Source: an uncultured beta proteobacterium (GTDB lineage Bacteria > Pseudomonadota > Gammaproteobacteria > Burkholderiales > SG8-41). Taken from it: a DNA stretch of 46,449 nucleotides. Shown here one piece after another: positions 17,792 to 26,625 of the stretch; within the stretch, counting starts at the first letter, position 1, and every line of letters begins with the position of its first letter. Where the stretch lies: the NCBI GenBank assembly GCA_903893565.1, contig CAITMU010000148.1, positions 1-46,449 of the forward strand. Direction: 5' to 3'. The position numbers and the translations under genes are program-made. Under the pieces are notes generated by a model. It did no database searches, was not told where the DNA came from, and worked only from the letters and a program-made list of their open reading frames with translations.

Positions 17792-17802
17792 TTGCATTGC
17801 AA
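17792..17802. promoter_or_regulatory. upstream dyad element, copy 2 (TTGCATTGCAA)
   Basis: Perfect 5-1-5 palindrome 10 bp upstream of the -35 box of sRNA copy 2, conserved at copy 1 within otherwise diverged sequence. Candidate operator for a shared activator. Confidence 0.5.
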
Positions 17803-18216
17803 TGTATATTTTCTTATGCCTCAGTTTAGTTATTTTGAGTAAATCTTTAACCATATGATTTTAAAGAACTTTATCGAATTCAATCTCAATCACTGATCTT
17901 TTTAGCCTATGCGTTCATTACGCTCAAAAGACTGCAATCCCTCTATTTCGTCAAGATAATCATCAAAAAATAGGGAATGGCTCTTTTGCCGATCGAATTT
18001 TTCTCATGCATGAAAAAACCTTAACCAACCTCACGCCTGGGAATTTATTTTCTTTGCCTAGCACCCCGACCTAAAGAATAAAACCCTTCTCTGCAATTAA
18101 CCGCATGCTCACGAAAAAAATACAACCGCTTAACTTTATCAATCTGTCTATTGTGTCAAAGCTCCCCAATTGACTAGAATCGCAAACTCAATCAAGAACC
18201 CCTTTTAAGGATAGCC

Positions 18217-19257
18217 ATGGCTCAACTCATACTCACCGGCGACATTAACTTAATGAATGTCACTGACCCTAGCGTGCCATTTCGCAAAACCATCGATGAA
18301 TTTAAAAAAGCGGAAGTCCGATTTAGCAATATGGAATGCTGTCTTTACACCCCGCCTGGGGGTCACGCGTGGGATAACGAAGGTTTTTTTGCTGATCCAC
18401 AAATCGCCGGTGAAGCACTTCGCTATGCCGGCATTGATGCCGTGGGTATCGCCAACAATGTAAATTATGGCGAAGCGGCCATTAACGCCTCAGTCGCTCG
18501 ATTGGATCAAATTGGCGTAAAACACACTGGCGCAGGAGCCAACCGACAAGCAGCTTATGCACCGGTCATTATTGAAAAAAATAATGTTCGCTATGGATTC
18601 TTACAGCGCACCTCTGTCTACTGGCCCACCAACCACGAAGCGACCGCCCGTACCGCAGGCGTTGCCACGATTAAAGGCCACACCGCTTATCAACTGCCCT
18701 TACACAAAACCCGTCCCGATATCCCCCCCGCCAATCGTCCTGGCATCCCCCCCGAGATCCTCACGTGGCCCGATGCCAAGCATTTACAACTATTCAAAGA
18801 TGACTTAGCCGCTTTACGTAGCCAAGTGGATATTTTGGTCGCTTCGTGCCATTGGGGCTTACATCAAGAGGTATTGGATTACATGCCCTTAATTGCGCAT
18901 GCCGCGATTGATGCTGGCGCTGATATCGTCATGGGTCACGGCCCTCATTACTCTTTGCCGACCGAACTTTACAAAGGCAAACCCATTTTCTACGGCCTCG
19001 GTAGTTTTTCCTTTCACACCGGCCATGGCGGACGTCAGCACGGGAACTGGATGGGCATGACCGCCCTCATAGAGATTAAAAATAAAGCCGTCTCGGGTAC
19101 CCGTATAAAATTAGTTCGTCATAATGATGCCAACGAAACCTATTTTTGTGACCCCGCCCAAGAATCTGCCGAATTAGAAGCATTGAATCAACGAGCTGAA
19201 AAATTAGGAACCCGACTCATTGCCAATGGGATGGAACTAGAAATCACCCCACTGTAA
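18217..19257 (+). CDS. CapA-family metallophosphatase-like protein
   Basis: A 346-residue protein of the PGA_cap/CapA family. The family motifs are GDINLMN at the start, SNMECCLY near residue 36 (the usual SNLE), GIANNVNYGE near 77, SCHWG near 207 and GHGPHY near 234, which together form the calcineurin-like metal site. No signal peptide is apparent. CapA proteins take part in poly-gamma-glutamate capsule synthesis in Bacillus, but proteobacterial family members are often found outside capsule loci and their substrate is unknown. No capB/capC neighbours are present. ATG preceded by TAAGGAT. The next plus-strand gene begins 76 bp on and may be co-transcribed. Confidence 0.8.
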   Translation: MAQLILTGDINLMNVTDPSVPFRKTIDEFKKAEVRFSNMECCLYTPPGGHAWDNEGFFADPQIAGEALRYAGIDAVGIANNVNYGEAAINASVARLDQIGVKHTGAGANRQAAYAPVIIEKNNVRYGFLQRTSVYWPTNHEATARTAGVATIKGHTAYQLPLHKTRPDIPPANRPGIPPEILTWPDAKHLQLFKDDLAALRSQVDILVASCHWGLHQEVLDYMPLIAHAAIDAGADIVMGHGPHYSLPTELYKGKPIFYGLGSFSFHTGHGGRQHGNWMGMTALIEIKNKAVSGTRIKLVRHNDANETYFCDPAQESAELEALNQRAEKLGTRLIANGMELEITPL

Positions 19258-19333
19258 ATTCCGTTTATACTGCCCAGTCCTACACACCTTTTACACTCAA
19301 ATCTCATTACCCCTTTATCGAGGAGCCCTGCCC

Positions 19334-20203
19334 ATGGATCAAACCCTTCAACCTACAGGCTTACCGCTACCGAACTCCATCGGCGGACTCATCAAGACCT
19401 TATTACCCCAAGGCTTTGCCAAGTTAGTCTTGCCTGTGGCGGCCTCCACCATCACAACCGATACGCAAGGGCTGGTCGCAGGCGAAGTGTTACTCGAGAC
19501 CATGACCGGTGGCGTGCCAGCCTACCGAGCACATCCTGAAAAAAATGGAAAATTTCCTGTCGTTTTAGTGATTCAAGAAATATTTGGTATCCATGAACAC
19601 ATCAAGGACGTCTGCCGCCGGCTAGCCAAACAAGGTTACTTCGCCATCGCCGTAGACCACTACTATCGCCAAGGCGACGTCACACAAATGACCGACAATC
19701 AGGAAATTTTTTCCAAAGTCGTTAACCATGTACCCGACAGCCAAGTCATGTCGGATCTGGATTGTGCCGTAGTATTTGCCGCAGCCAGTGGACATGCTGA
19801 TACACAAAAAATTGCTGTCACCGGCTTTTGCTGGGGTGGGCGTATTACTTGGACCTACTGTGTTCATAACCCCAAAGTCAAAGCCGGGGTTGCTTGGTAC
19901 GGTCGACTCGTCGCAGCCAGCAAAGCCCCTTTGCAACCCGCTTACCCCGTAGAATTAGCCGGCAATTTACGCGTCCCCGTTCTTGGCCTCTATGGCGCAG
20001 AGGATGCAGGCATTCCGGTGGCTCACGTTGAGCAAATGCGCGAAGCGCTCAAGACCGCAGGCAATTCAGTCAGTCAAATAGTACTTTATGATGGTGCACC
20101 CCACGCCTTTTATGCTGACTACCGTCCAAGCTATCGCCAGGCAGCCGCTGATGACGGATTTTCCCGCATGCTTGCTTGGTTTAAACTCTACGGCGCAGCC
20201 TAA
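19334..20203 (+). CDS. dienelactone hydrolase-family protein
   Basis: A 289-residue alpha/beta hydrolase with the DLH triad: Cys166 in GFCWGG, Asp224 in GAEDAGI and His257 in APHAFYAD. Glu in the VIQEIFG segment (about 82) is also a DLH signature. The first 45 or so residues are an extension compared with the classic 236-residue enzyme; it lacks a clear Sec signal. DLH proteins hydrolyse dienelactone in chlorocatechol pathways, but many homologues have other ester/thioester substrates, and no other chlorocatechol genes are present. ATG with CGAGGAG upstream. Followed by a strong hairpin. Confidence 0.85.
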   Translation: MDQTLQPTGLPLPNSIGGLIKTLLPQGFAKLVLPVAASTITTDTQGLVAGEVLLETMTGGVPAYRAHPEKNGKFPVVLVIQEIFGIHEHIKDVCRRLAKQGYFAIAVDHYYRQGDVTQMTDNQEIFSKVVNHVPDSQVMSDLDCAVVFAAASGHADTQKIAVTGFCWGGRITWTYCVHNPKVKAGVAWYGRLVAASKAPLQPAYPVELAGNLRVPVLGLYGAEDAGIPVAHVEQMREALKTAGNSVSQIVLYDGAPHAFYADYRPSYRQAAADDGFSRMLAWFKLYGAA

Positions 20204-20243
20204 GATCTCAACCGCTACACAATGGAATGAAGAACTACCCAAC

Positions 20244-20276
20244 CAAGGGTTAATGTGAAGTCGGCATTAACCCTTG
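20244..20276. terminator. 12-bp perfect hairpin between convergent genes
   Basis: CAAGGGTTAATG and CATTAACCCTTG arms with a 9-nt loop, 41 bp after the DLH stop and 74 bp from the end of the convergent threonine synthase-like gene. No T-tract follows on either side, so it could be a bidirectional Rho-assisted end or an RNA-stabilising hairpin. Confidence 0.5.
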
Positions 20277-20349
20277 ATGTTGATGGGATCAGCAAAAAAA
20301 TACAGCTCATTAAAAATGAAGCCCACCTGAATTCATACCTTAATGCGTA

Positions 20350-21486
20350 TTAATCCCCACGAGCGCCCAGCCCCAGCAACTCTCCGATTTTTTCCGAAGA
20401 TTTCAGCCCTGTGCCGGTTAACGCCAACACCGTCGTCTGATCCCCAGCAATCACTCCTGCCTTAATCAACTGACTTAATCCTGCAGCAGCCGCAGCCGCC
20501 GTCGGTTCTACGTAAAACCCCTGGCGAGCCAATGTCCCCAGCGCCGTCACAATCTCCTGCTCCGATACGGCGACTATCTCACCGCCTGATTGCCTGATTG
20601 CCTGCAACACTTCAATCACTCGTGTGGGTTTGGAAGAGGCAATCCCCTCCGCGATGGTCGGCATGATCGTCGTTGGCAACAAGTGCTCAACCCCGGCTTG
20701 CCAACAGTTAAAGTAAGGGGCGCAATGAGAGGCTTGCACACCAAACAAACGCGGCATTTTCTTAATCTCTCCATTACGAAACAATTCCGAAAATCCACGC
20801 TCACAACCCAGCACATTACTCCCATAACCCAAGGGTACTACCACGTTATCCGGCGCCTGGAACCCCAGTTGCTCCCAAAGTTCGTAGGCCAAGGTTTTAG
20901 TGCCTTCGACAAAAAATGGTTGCCAATTATGGCTCGCATAAAAAATTTCTTGGCTCATCTGCATCGCCGCGTCGGCAACCGCCTGACGGGTGCCGCGAAT
21001 CGTTCGTACATCAGCCCCCCCCGCAGCTATCTGCGCTATTTTTGGATACGAAGCGGTCTCAGGAACCAGAATTCGACAATGCATACCGGCTGCAGCAGCA
21101 TAAGCGGATAGTGAAGCGCCCGCGTTGCCCGAAGAATCCTCGAGCACTGACTGAATACCCCGCTGCTTCAAATAACTCACCATCACCGTCATCCCGCGGT
21201 CTTTAAAGGAGCCTGTAGGCATCATGTATTCGAGCTTAAAACGAACTGACAAACCGTTCCAAACTCCCATCACCATGGGTGTCCAACCCTCTCCCATACT
21301 CACCGCCTGACTGGCATCAACCGCGATTGCGTGAGCATAGCGCCACACGGAAAAGCAATTTGAATTAATTTGAGCTCGCCTCAAACCTGAAGACAACCCT
21401 AGGTTCAAATAGCCGCCCGTCTCAGAACACCATCGCGGCACATCAATACCATACTGTGCATGAGAAACAGGGTCAATATAGTTCAT
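20350..21486 (-). CDS. threonine synthase-like PLP enzyme
   Basis: A 378-residue fold-type II PLP enzyme. The PLP lysine is K95 in PTGSFKDRG, the substrate loop is EDSSGNAGAS, and a C-terminal TGTGLK segment binds cofactor phosphate/N1. This is the threonine synthase/threonine dehydratase family. The metabolic threonine synthase of betaproteobacteria is usually longer (about 470 aa, thrC beside hom), so this is likely a paralogue acting on another amino-acid-like substrate. It lies 53 bp downstream of the aminotransferase gene of the hyuAB operon, suggesting that it works in that pathway. ATG start. Confidence 0.78.
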   Translation of the reverse strand: MNYIDPVSHAQYGIDVPRWCSETGGYLNLGLSSGLRRAQINSNCFSVWRYAHAIAVDASQAVSMGEGWTPMVMGVWNGLSVRFKLEYMMPTGSFKDRGMTVMVSYLKQRGIQSVLEDSSGNAGASLSAYAAAAGMHCRILVPETASYPKIAQIAAGGADVRTIRGTRQAVADAAMQMSQEIFYASHNWQPFFVEGTKTLAYELWEQLGFQAPDNVVVPLGYGSNVLGCERGFSELFRNGEIKKMPRLFGVQASHCAPYFNCWQAGVEHLLPTTIMPTIAEGIASSKPTRVIEVLQAIRQSGGEIVAVSEQEIVTALGTLARQGFYVEPTAAAAAAGLSQLIKAGVIAGDQTTVLALTGTGLKSSEKIGELLGLGARGD

Positions 21487-21539
21487 ACCACTTCCCTAAA
21501 AATGTGAATACCCTTAAGCGCGAAAATTATCCAGAAAAA

Positions 21540-22742
21540 TCAGGCCGTGGCAAAAAAACGTCGAGTTAAATCCAGCACTCGATCTACGTCCTCACGATTG
21601 TTATAGGCATGTAAAGAAAATCGCAACATCCCGCGTCGGATCGATAATTTCACATCATTCTGACCCAGATATTCATACAGCCGGTTAAAGCGATCCTCGT
21701 CAGTACCGTAGTGATTCGCACTCGGGTTGCCGATAGTGACAATACCCGCCAAATGTGGACCTGGCTCACCTCCGGCGACTGGGATGCCCATCGCTAAAAA
21801 GCCTTCCACTAAAGCCCGTGTGAGCGATAGAACTTGAGCTTCAATGTGTTGCGTACCCAATTCCATCAACTGAATCATCGAAGCGTTCACAGCAGCGGTA
21901 GCGGCAAAATTAAAATTCCCCAAATCAAAACGTCGTGCTCCAGGAGCATAAGAAAAAGCATAATCTCCCATGGCCGCCTCATGCGCCTTACCCAGATCCA
22001 CTCCAAATCGCGCGAGATAGGCTGGGTGAAGTTGCTCTGCCCAGGTTTTTTTTACATATAAAAATCCCATACCATACAAAGCCAATAATCCTTTTTGAGT
22101 CGATACAGACAAAGCATCGACTCCCAACGCTTCCACATCCGTATGCAAAATACCCGCCGACTGGGCCGCATCGACCAGCAAAGGCACGCCACGAGCCCGA
22201 CAAACCTCACCCAAGGCTTTTACCGGTGTGCGGTAGCCAGGTGCAAACGTGACGGTGGAAACGGTCACGCAGCGTGTGCGTTCATCGATTCGTGCCGCCA
22301 ATTGGTCAATGGGGATATGGTAATCCTGGGGTTTTACAAAGCGCACTTCTACACCCAGTTTTTGCAAATTCAACCAAGGATAGACGTTGTTCGGATGCTC
22401 GAGCTCAGCACACAAAATAACATTGTCACCGGCACGCCAATCAATACCGGTAGCTACCATATTGAGGCCTTCTGAAATATTCTTAGTAAAACTAACCTCC
22501 TCGGGCTGAGCATTAATCAATTGCGCAAAACGAGCGCGCGTGGTTTCAATCAATGCAAAAAATGAGTCCTTATCTCCACCGTTAAACATCCGCTCATCCA
22601 GATGCCGATCGAGCGCCTGCCGGGTATGTGTCGATAACACACCACGCCCAGCAACATCCATATAAACCCAACGCTTTAGTGCCGGAAAGCTATCCCGAAA
22701 AGCCCTCATGGCAGTCGCATCGATACTCGCATTAAGACTCAT
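21540..22742 (-). CDS. class V aminotransferase / cysteine desulfurase-like protein
   Basis: A 400-residue fold-type I PLP enzyme. PLP lysine K217 in STQKGLL, pyridine-nitrogen Asp191 in DAAQSAG, and the N-terminal segment ending KNISEGLN plus the ELEHPNN loop are typical of the isopenicillin-N-epimerase/SufS-like group. A catalytic Cys loop diagnostic of cysteine desulfurases is not evident, so desulfurase activity is unlikely. It overlaps the end of hyuB by 11 bp, meaning tight coupling. Inferred role: processing an amino acid or amine derived from the hydantoinase/oxoprolinase product. Confidence 0.8.
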   Translation of the reverse strand: MSLNASIDATAMRAFRDSFPALKRWVYMDVAGRGVLSTHTRQALDRHLDERMFNGGDKDSFFALIETTRARFAQLINAQPEEVSFTKNISEGLNMVATGIDWRAGDNVILCAELEHPNNVYPWLNLQKLGVEVRFVKPQDYHIPIDQLAARIDERTRCVTVSTVTFAPGYRTPVKALGEVCRARGVPLLVDAAQSAGILHTDVEALGVDALSVSTQKGLLALYGMGFLYVKKTWAEQLHPAYLARFGVDLGKAHEAAMGDYAFSYAPGARRFDLGNFNFAATAAVNASMIQLMELGTQHIEAQVLSLTRALVEGFLAMGIPVAGGEPGPHLAGIVTIGNPSANHYGTDEDRFNRLYEYLGQNDVKLSIRRGMLRFSLHAYNNREDVDRVLDLTRRFFATA

Positions 22743-24414
22743 ATCGATCCCCTTCTAAATACACCTTAGTGGCATATTCAGGCGTAATCCTATTTTGTAA
22801 AACATCCGACTGAACTGCAGCTATGGTTCGTTTTTTAGGGTCCCCGTAGCCTGCGCCGGCAGGCGTACAGATCCTTAAAACACTGTTTCTGGGTAAGGCA
22901 ATATCGGCGGCCGCTGAAGGCAGCACTTGGGCATGTGCTGTATCGGGATTCAAAATAAAAGCCCCACAGGCACCTGCACCCCCTCCCAACATTCCCGGCG
23001 AAGCCACGTTTTGTCGCTCAGAAGAAAGACTCACGACAATATCATCAGCCAACACCCGATAATCACGAACAACCCCAGCCCCACCGCGGAACTGACCCGG
23101 TCCAGAAGACTCATCCCACAAAGCGTAACGCTCAATGCGAAAAGGATAAGCGTGCTCCAACGCTTCGGCTGGCAGATTCGACGATCCCGATGCATGCACC
23201 CGAACCCCATCCACCCCATCCCGATTGGCCCTGGCCCCCATCCCACCGGCAACGGTTTCATAATCTACAAAATAAACGCCATTACGCGGATCCGTACCAG
23301 ACAAGACAAACAAATGATGCGGACCACTGCCCGCCAGCGCTTGCTTGGGCATCGCTTTTGATAAGGCATGCGCAATCACATCGCCCAAGACACTGGCAGA
23401 AATAGAACGACAACCAATAGCTGCCGGGGGCACGGGCCCCACGACGCTACCGGCGGGGGCATGAATAATCATCGTTCGGTAATACCCTGCGTTAGCCGGC
23501 ACCTCCGGATCTAGCATCGCCTTAGCCACGGTATAGGCCGTGGCCAACAGCGCACGATAGGGGATATTGCGAGCGCTCTCTAATTGTTTGCCAGAACCAG
23601 TAAAATCAAAATGAAGCCGCCCCTTTCCCACCGTTAATACGAGTTTAATCGGACACAACTCGCCAGCCGCATTCCCATCTAGAAAATCTTCTGACTCATA
23701 TCGCCCCTTAGGCAAACGGTTAATCGCTGCACGAAACCGCCTTTCGGTAAAGTCCAGATACCCCGCAATCGCCTCTTGAGTCGATTTAACTCCATAGCGT
23801 TCAAATAATTGCACCACACTGCGAGTACCCACCGTATTGGCGGCGAATTGGGCATTTAAATCCCCTACCCTCTCATCAGGAGTGCGGGAATTCAGTAAAA
23901 TGATCTCAAACACATCCCGATTCAACTTTCCTTCATTCAGAATGCGCACGGGCGGTATACGAAGTCCTTCCTGATAAATCGATTTACACACCGCCGCCTC
24001 TGAGCCTGGTACCATCCCTCCCACATCAGCATGATGCGCAATATTGGCCACAAAGGCCACCAACTGCCCTCTTACAAAAACTGGCGCAATCACATTAATA
24101 TCCGGCAAATGCGTACCGCCCCCGTTATAAGGATCGTTGGCGATAAACATATCCCCCGGTCGCAATTGACTTAAACCAAAACGCTTTAATATTTCACTGA
24201 CAGCCCCTACCATGGAACCCAAATGAATGGGCACCCGTTGCGCTAATGCAATCACCTCTCCCGCCTCATCAAAAATAGCCGTTGAACAATCGGCACGCTC
24301 CTTAATGTTGGGAGAAAAAGCGGTACGCATCAACGTCGCCGCCATCTCTTCTGCAGTAGCAAGCAAAAACCTAGCGATCACCTCCGATTTGATGGGATCT
24401 ATCGCTTTTTTCAT
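22732..24414 (-). CDS. hyuB: hydantoinase B/oxoprolinase family subunit
   Basis: A 560-residue HyuB-family protein: N-terminal ...EMAATLMRTAFSPNIKERADCS, then GDMFIANDPYNGGGTHLPD, IAHHADVGGMVPGS and a C-terminal SSGPGQFRGGAGV and GAGYGDP. With HyuA it forms ATP-dependent enzymes such as N-methylhydantoinase, 5-oxoprolinase, acetone carboxylase or acetophenone carboxylase; the substrate cannot be decided from sequence. ATG overlaps the hyuA stop (ATGA). Confidence 0.9.
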   Translation of the reverse strand: MKKAIDPIKSEVIARFLLATAEEMAATLMRTAFSPNIKERADCSTAIFDEAGEVIALAQRVPIHLGSMVGAVSEILKRFGLSQLRPGDMFIANDPYNGGGTHLPDINVIAPVFVRGQLVAFVANIAHHADVGGMVPGSEAAVCKSIYQEGLRIPPVRILNEGKLNRDVFEIILLNSRTPDERVGDLNAQFAANTVGTRSVVQLFERYGVKSTQEAIAGYLDFTERRFRAAINRLPKGRYESEDFLDGNAAGELCPIKLVLTVGKGRLHFDFTGSGKQLESARNIPYRALLATAYTVAKAMLDPEVPANAGYYRTMIIHAPAGSVVGPVPPAAIGCRSISASVLGDVIAHALSKAMPKQALAGSGPHHLFVLSGTDPRNGVYFVDYETVAGGMGARANRDGVDGVRVHASGSSNLPAEALEHAYPFRIERYALWDESSGPGQFRGGAGVVRDYRVLADDIVVSLSSERQNVASPGMLGGGAGACGAFILNPDTAHAQVLPSAAADIALPRNSVLRICTPAGAGYGDPKKRTIAAVQSDVLQNRITPEYATKVYLEGDRYES

Positions 24415-26489
24415 GAAGTACTCCTTGAATTTTTTTCTACGTCCAACATCAAATGCAAATATCCCAATCGATCATTTTGCACTTGGCAATGCGGGGGTAC
24501 CACAGTAGTGGCATCCATCTGCTCAACAATGGCAGGCCCCTTAAATCGTTGGCCTAGCCGCAATTGATCTCTTTGGTAGACGGGTGTTTTAACAAAGCCC
24601 GTATCGGCAAACCATACTAAGCGTTGCTCCAATTTCTTTCGCTTCGCACCAACCGGTAGCACCGGTTTTGCGGCTGCAGGGGACTTTTTAAGCGCTGTCA
24701 CCACGAGACGTAAATTCACAATTTCCACCGGTTGCAGGGGCAGATCGTAGCCATAAAACGCTTTATGGCGCCGATGAAACGTTGAGACTAGTTTTTTTAA
24801 ACTGGCCACCGTCAAACTATCCTTCGTCAAGGGTTGAATTAACTCAAAGTTTTGCCCGAAATAACGTAGATCTACAAACCATTCAAAACGGGTTTTTGTT
24901 CCAGCCGGTAGTTTTTCTTCTCGTAACCACTGCCTGCCATTTATTTTAAGCTGCACCAAGCCTGCATTAAACTTTCTTAAGTGCGTTGACTCAGCCCGAA
25001 GCAATCGGGTTAAACTAAAATCACCACGAACATCGGCATGCAGCAGACCAATGGCAGAAAGTAAACCCGGGCGCGGGGGAACAAGCACGTGACGCATACC
25101 CATGGAACGGGCCACTTCCGCTGCATGCAAAGGACCCGCGCCACCAAAGGCCACTAAAGCAAAATCCCTCGGGTCTTCTCCTCTTTCGACTGAAATGACC
25201 CGTAATGCCCCCATCATGTTCACATTAATAATCTCAATGACACCGGCGGCCGCTTTAATCGCACTGACACCGAGTGATTTGGCGAGTCGATCAATCACCT
25301 GTTTTGCCTTTTGGGGATACATCGGCATACGCCCCCCTAGCAAGGCCACTGGACTTAAACGGCCCAGCACGACATTCGCATCGGTCACGGTCGCCTGCTC
25401 TCCACCACGTCCATAAGCGGCAGGGCCTGGGTAGGCGCCGGCACTTTGTGGGCCCACTTTTAATAGCCCCCCTGCATCAATCCAGGCAATCGAGCCCCCA
25501 CCGGCACCAATGGTATGGATATCAAGGCTTCGGGTACGGACTGGGAATCCGCCCATTTGGCGCTCACTTTTTTGCGCAGGCACTCCCTCATGAATCAAAC
25601 AAACATCCGTACTCGTGCCCCCCATATCAAACGTAATGAGATCTGGCATTTTTAACTGTTGGCCCAATCCCACGGTACCGATGACCCCTCCCGCAGGCCC
25701 CGAAAAAAATGTATTAACGGGCCGTTGACGCACCGCCAAGGTCGACACTGCCCCTCCATTAGATTGCATCACTCGGGGTGAATGAGGAATACCTAAGCTC
25801 TTCACCCCACGCTCAAAACTCTCAAGGTAACGATCCATGATCGGCATCAGACTTGCATTGACCGTAGTTGTCGCGAAGCGCTCAAACTCACGAAACTCCC
25901 CCAAAATCTCATGCGACGTACACAAATACACCTCGGGCCACAATTGCTTGACCAGTTCACGCGCTTTAAGCTCATGAGCGGGACTGGCATAAGAGTGCAT
26001 AAAGCAAATAGCCAAGGTTTCTATCTTTTTTTCTTTAAGCGTTTCGATGGCCTGTCGCACTTGGTCTAGATTCAACTCTGTAACCACACTGCCATCCTGT
26101 GCCACGCGCTCACTGACTTCTAACCGACATTCTCGAGAGGCCGGTGGCATCGGTTTAGGAATATCCAGATTAAAATAGTGGGGTCTTCTTTGGCGCGCTA
26201 ACTCCAACACATCACGAAACCCTTGGGTGGTAATGAGTCCCGTTGGCGCCCATTTACCTTCAAGCACCGCATTAGTGGCTAGGGTAGTGCCCAACACTAA
26301 AAATGCAACCGCTTCAGGCGCAATCGCATTCTCCTCGAGTAACTCAGAAATGCCCTGAATGATGCCGCGCGCTGGATCGGCAGTGATGGTGGGCACCTTA
26401 CGATAAAAATATCGCCCTCCTCTTAAAGGCGCTGCGACCAAGTCCGTAAAGGTGCCACCGGTATCTATACCAACAAAAACTTTTTCCAT
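24411..26489 (-). CDS. hyuA: hydantoinase A/oxoprolinase family subunit
   Basis: A 692-residue ATP-binding subunit of the ASKHA-like fold: GIDTGGTFTDLVA at the N-terminus, FFSGPAGGVIGT, ITFDMGGTSTDVCLI, HTIGAGGGSIAW, and FGGAGPLHA near 450. The C-terminal beta-rich domain ends with GPAIVEQMDATTVVPP. It phosphorylates an amide/lactam or enol-like substrate for its HyuB partner. It is first in the operon hyuA-hyuB-aminotransferase-threonine synthase-like and shares a 136-bp divergent promoter region with the MmgE/PrpD gene. No hydantoin racemase or carbamoylase is adjacent. Confidence 0.92.
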   Translation of the reverse strand: MEKVFVGIDTGGTFTDLVAAPLRGGRYFYRKVPTITADPARGIIQGISELLEENAIAPEAVAFLVLGTTLATNAVLEGKWAPTGLITTQGFRDVLELARQRRPHYFNLDIPKPMPPASRECRLEVSERVAQDGSVVTELNLDQVRQAIETLKEKKIETLAICFMHSYASPAHELKARELVKQLWPEVYLCTSHEILGEFREFERFATTTVNASLMPIMDRYLESFERGVKSLGIPHSPRVMQSNGGAVSTLAVRQRPVNTFFSGPAGGVIGTVGLGQQLKMPDLITFDMGGTSTDVCLIHEGVPAQKSERQMGGFPVRTRSLDIHTIGAGGGSIAWIDAGGLLKVGPQSAGAYPGPAAYGRGGEQATVTDANVVLGRLSPVALLGGRMPMYPQKAKQVIDRLAKSLGVSAIKAAAGVIEIINVNMMGALRVISVERGEDPRDFALVAFGGAGPLHAAEVARSMGMRHVLVPPRPGLLSAIGLLHADVRGDFSLTRLLRAESTHLRKFNAGLVQLKINGRQWLREEKLPAGTKTRFEWFVDLRYFGQNFELIQPLTKDSLTVASLKKLVSTFHRRHKAFYGYDLPLQPVEIVNLRLVVTALKKSPAAAKPVLPVGAKRKKLEQRLVWFADTGFVKTPVYQRDQLRLGQRFKGPAIVEQMDATTVVPPHCQVQNDRLGYLHLMLDVEKNSRSTS

Positions 26490-26625
26490 GATGACTCGAA
26501 CCTATTAAGGTCAATTGTAAAAAATGAAATAGAATATCACATCGATAGCAGACCGACACCTTAACCACCCCTAGGGTAATTTTATGGTAAGTTCTTGCTA
26601 ATACTTTCTTTTATGGACATCAACC

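Larger units (their letters stand above)
16851..18216. other. 1.37-kb intergenic region holding tandem sRNA genes
   Basis: Lies between sucC (minus) and the capA-like gene (plus). No protein-coding frame is convincing. It contains two 90-nt small RNA genes (17304-17393 and 17659-17748), their promoters, and an 8-bp hairpin CCATTCAA/TTGAATGG at 17219-17238. From about 17820 to 18200 the sequence is AT-rich with nothing recognisable except the presumed capA promoter. Confidence 0.7.
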
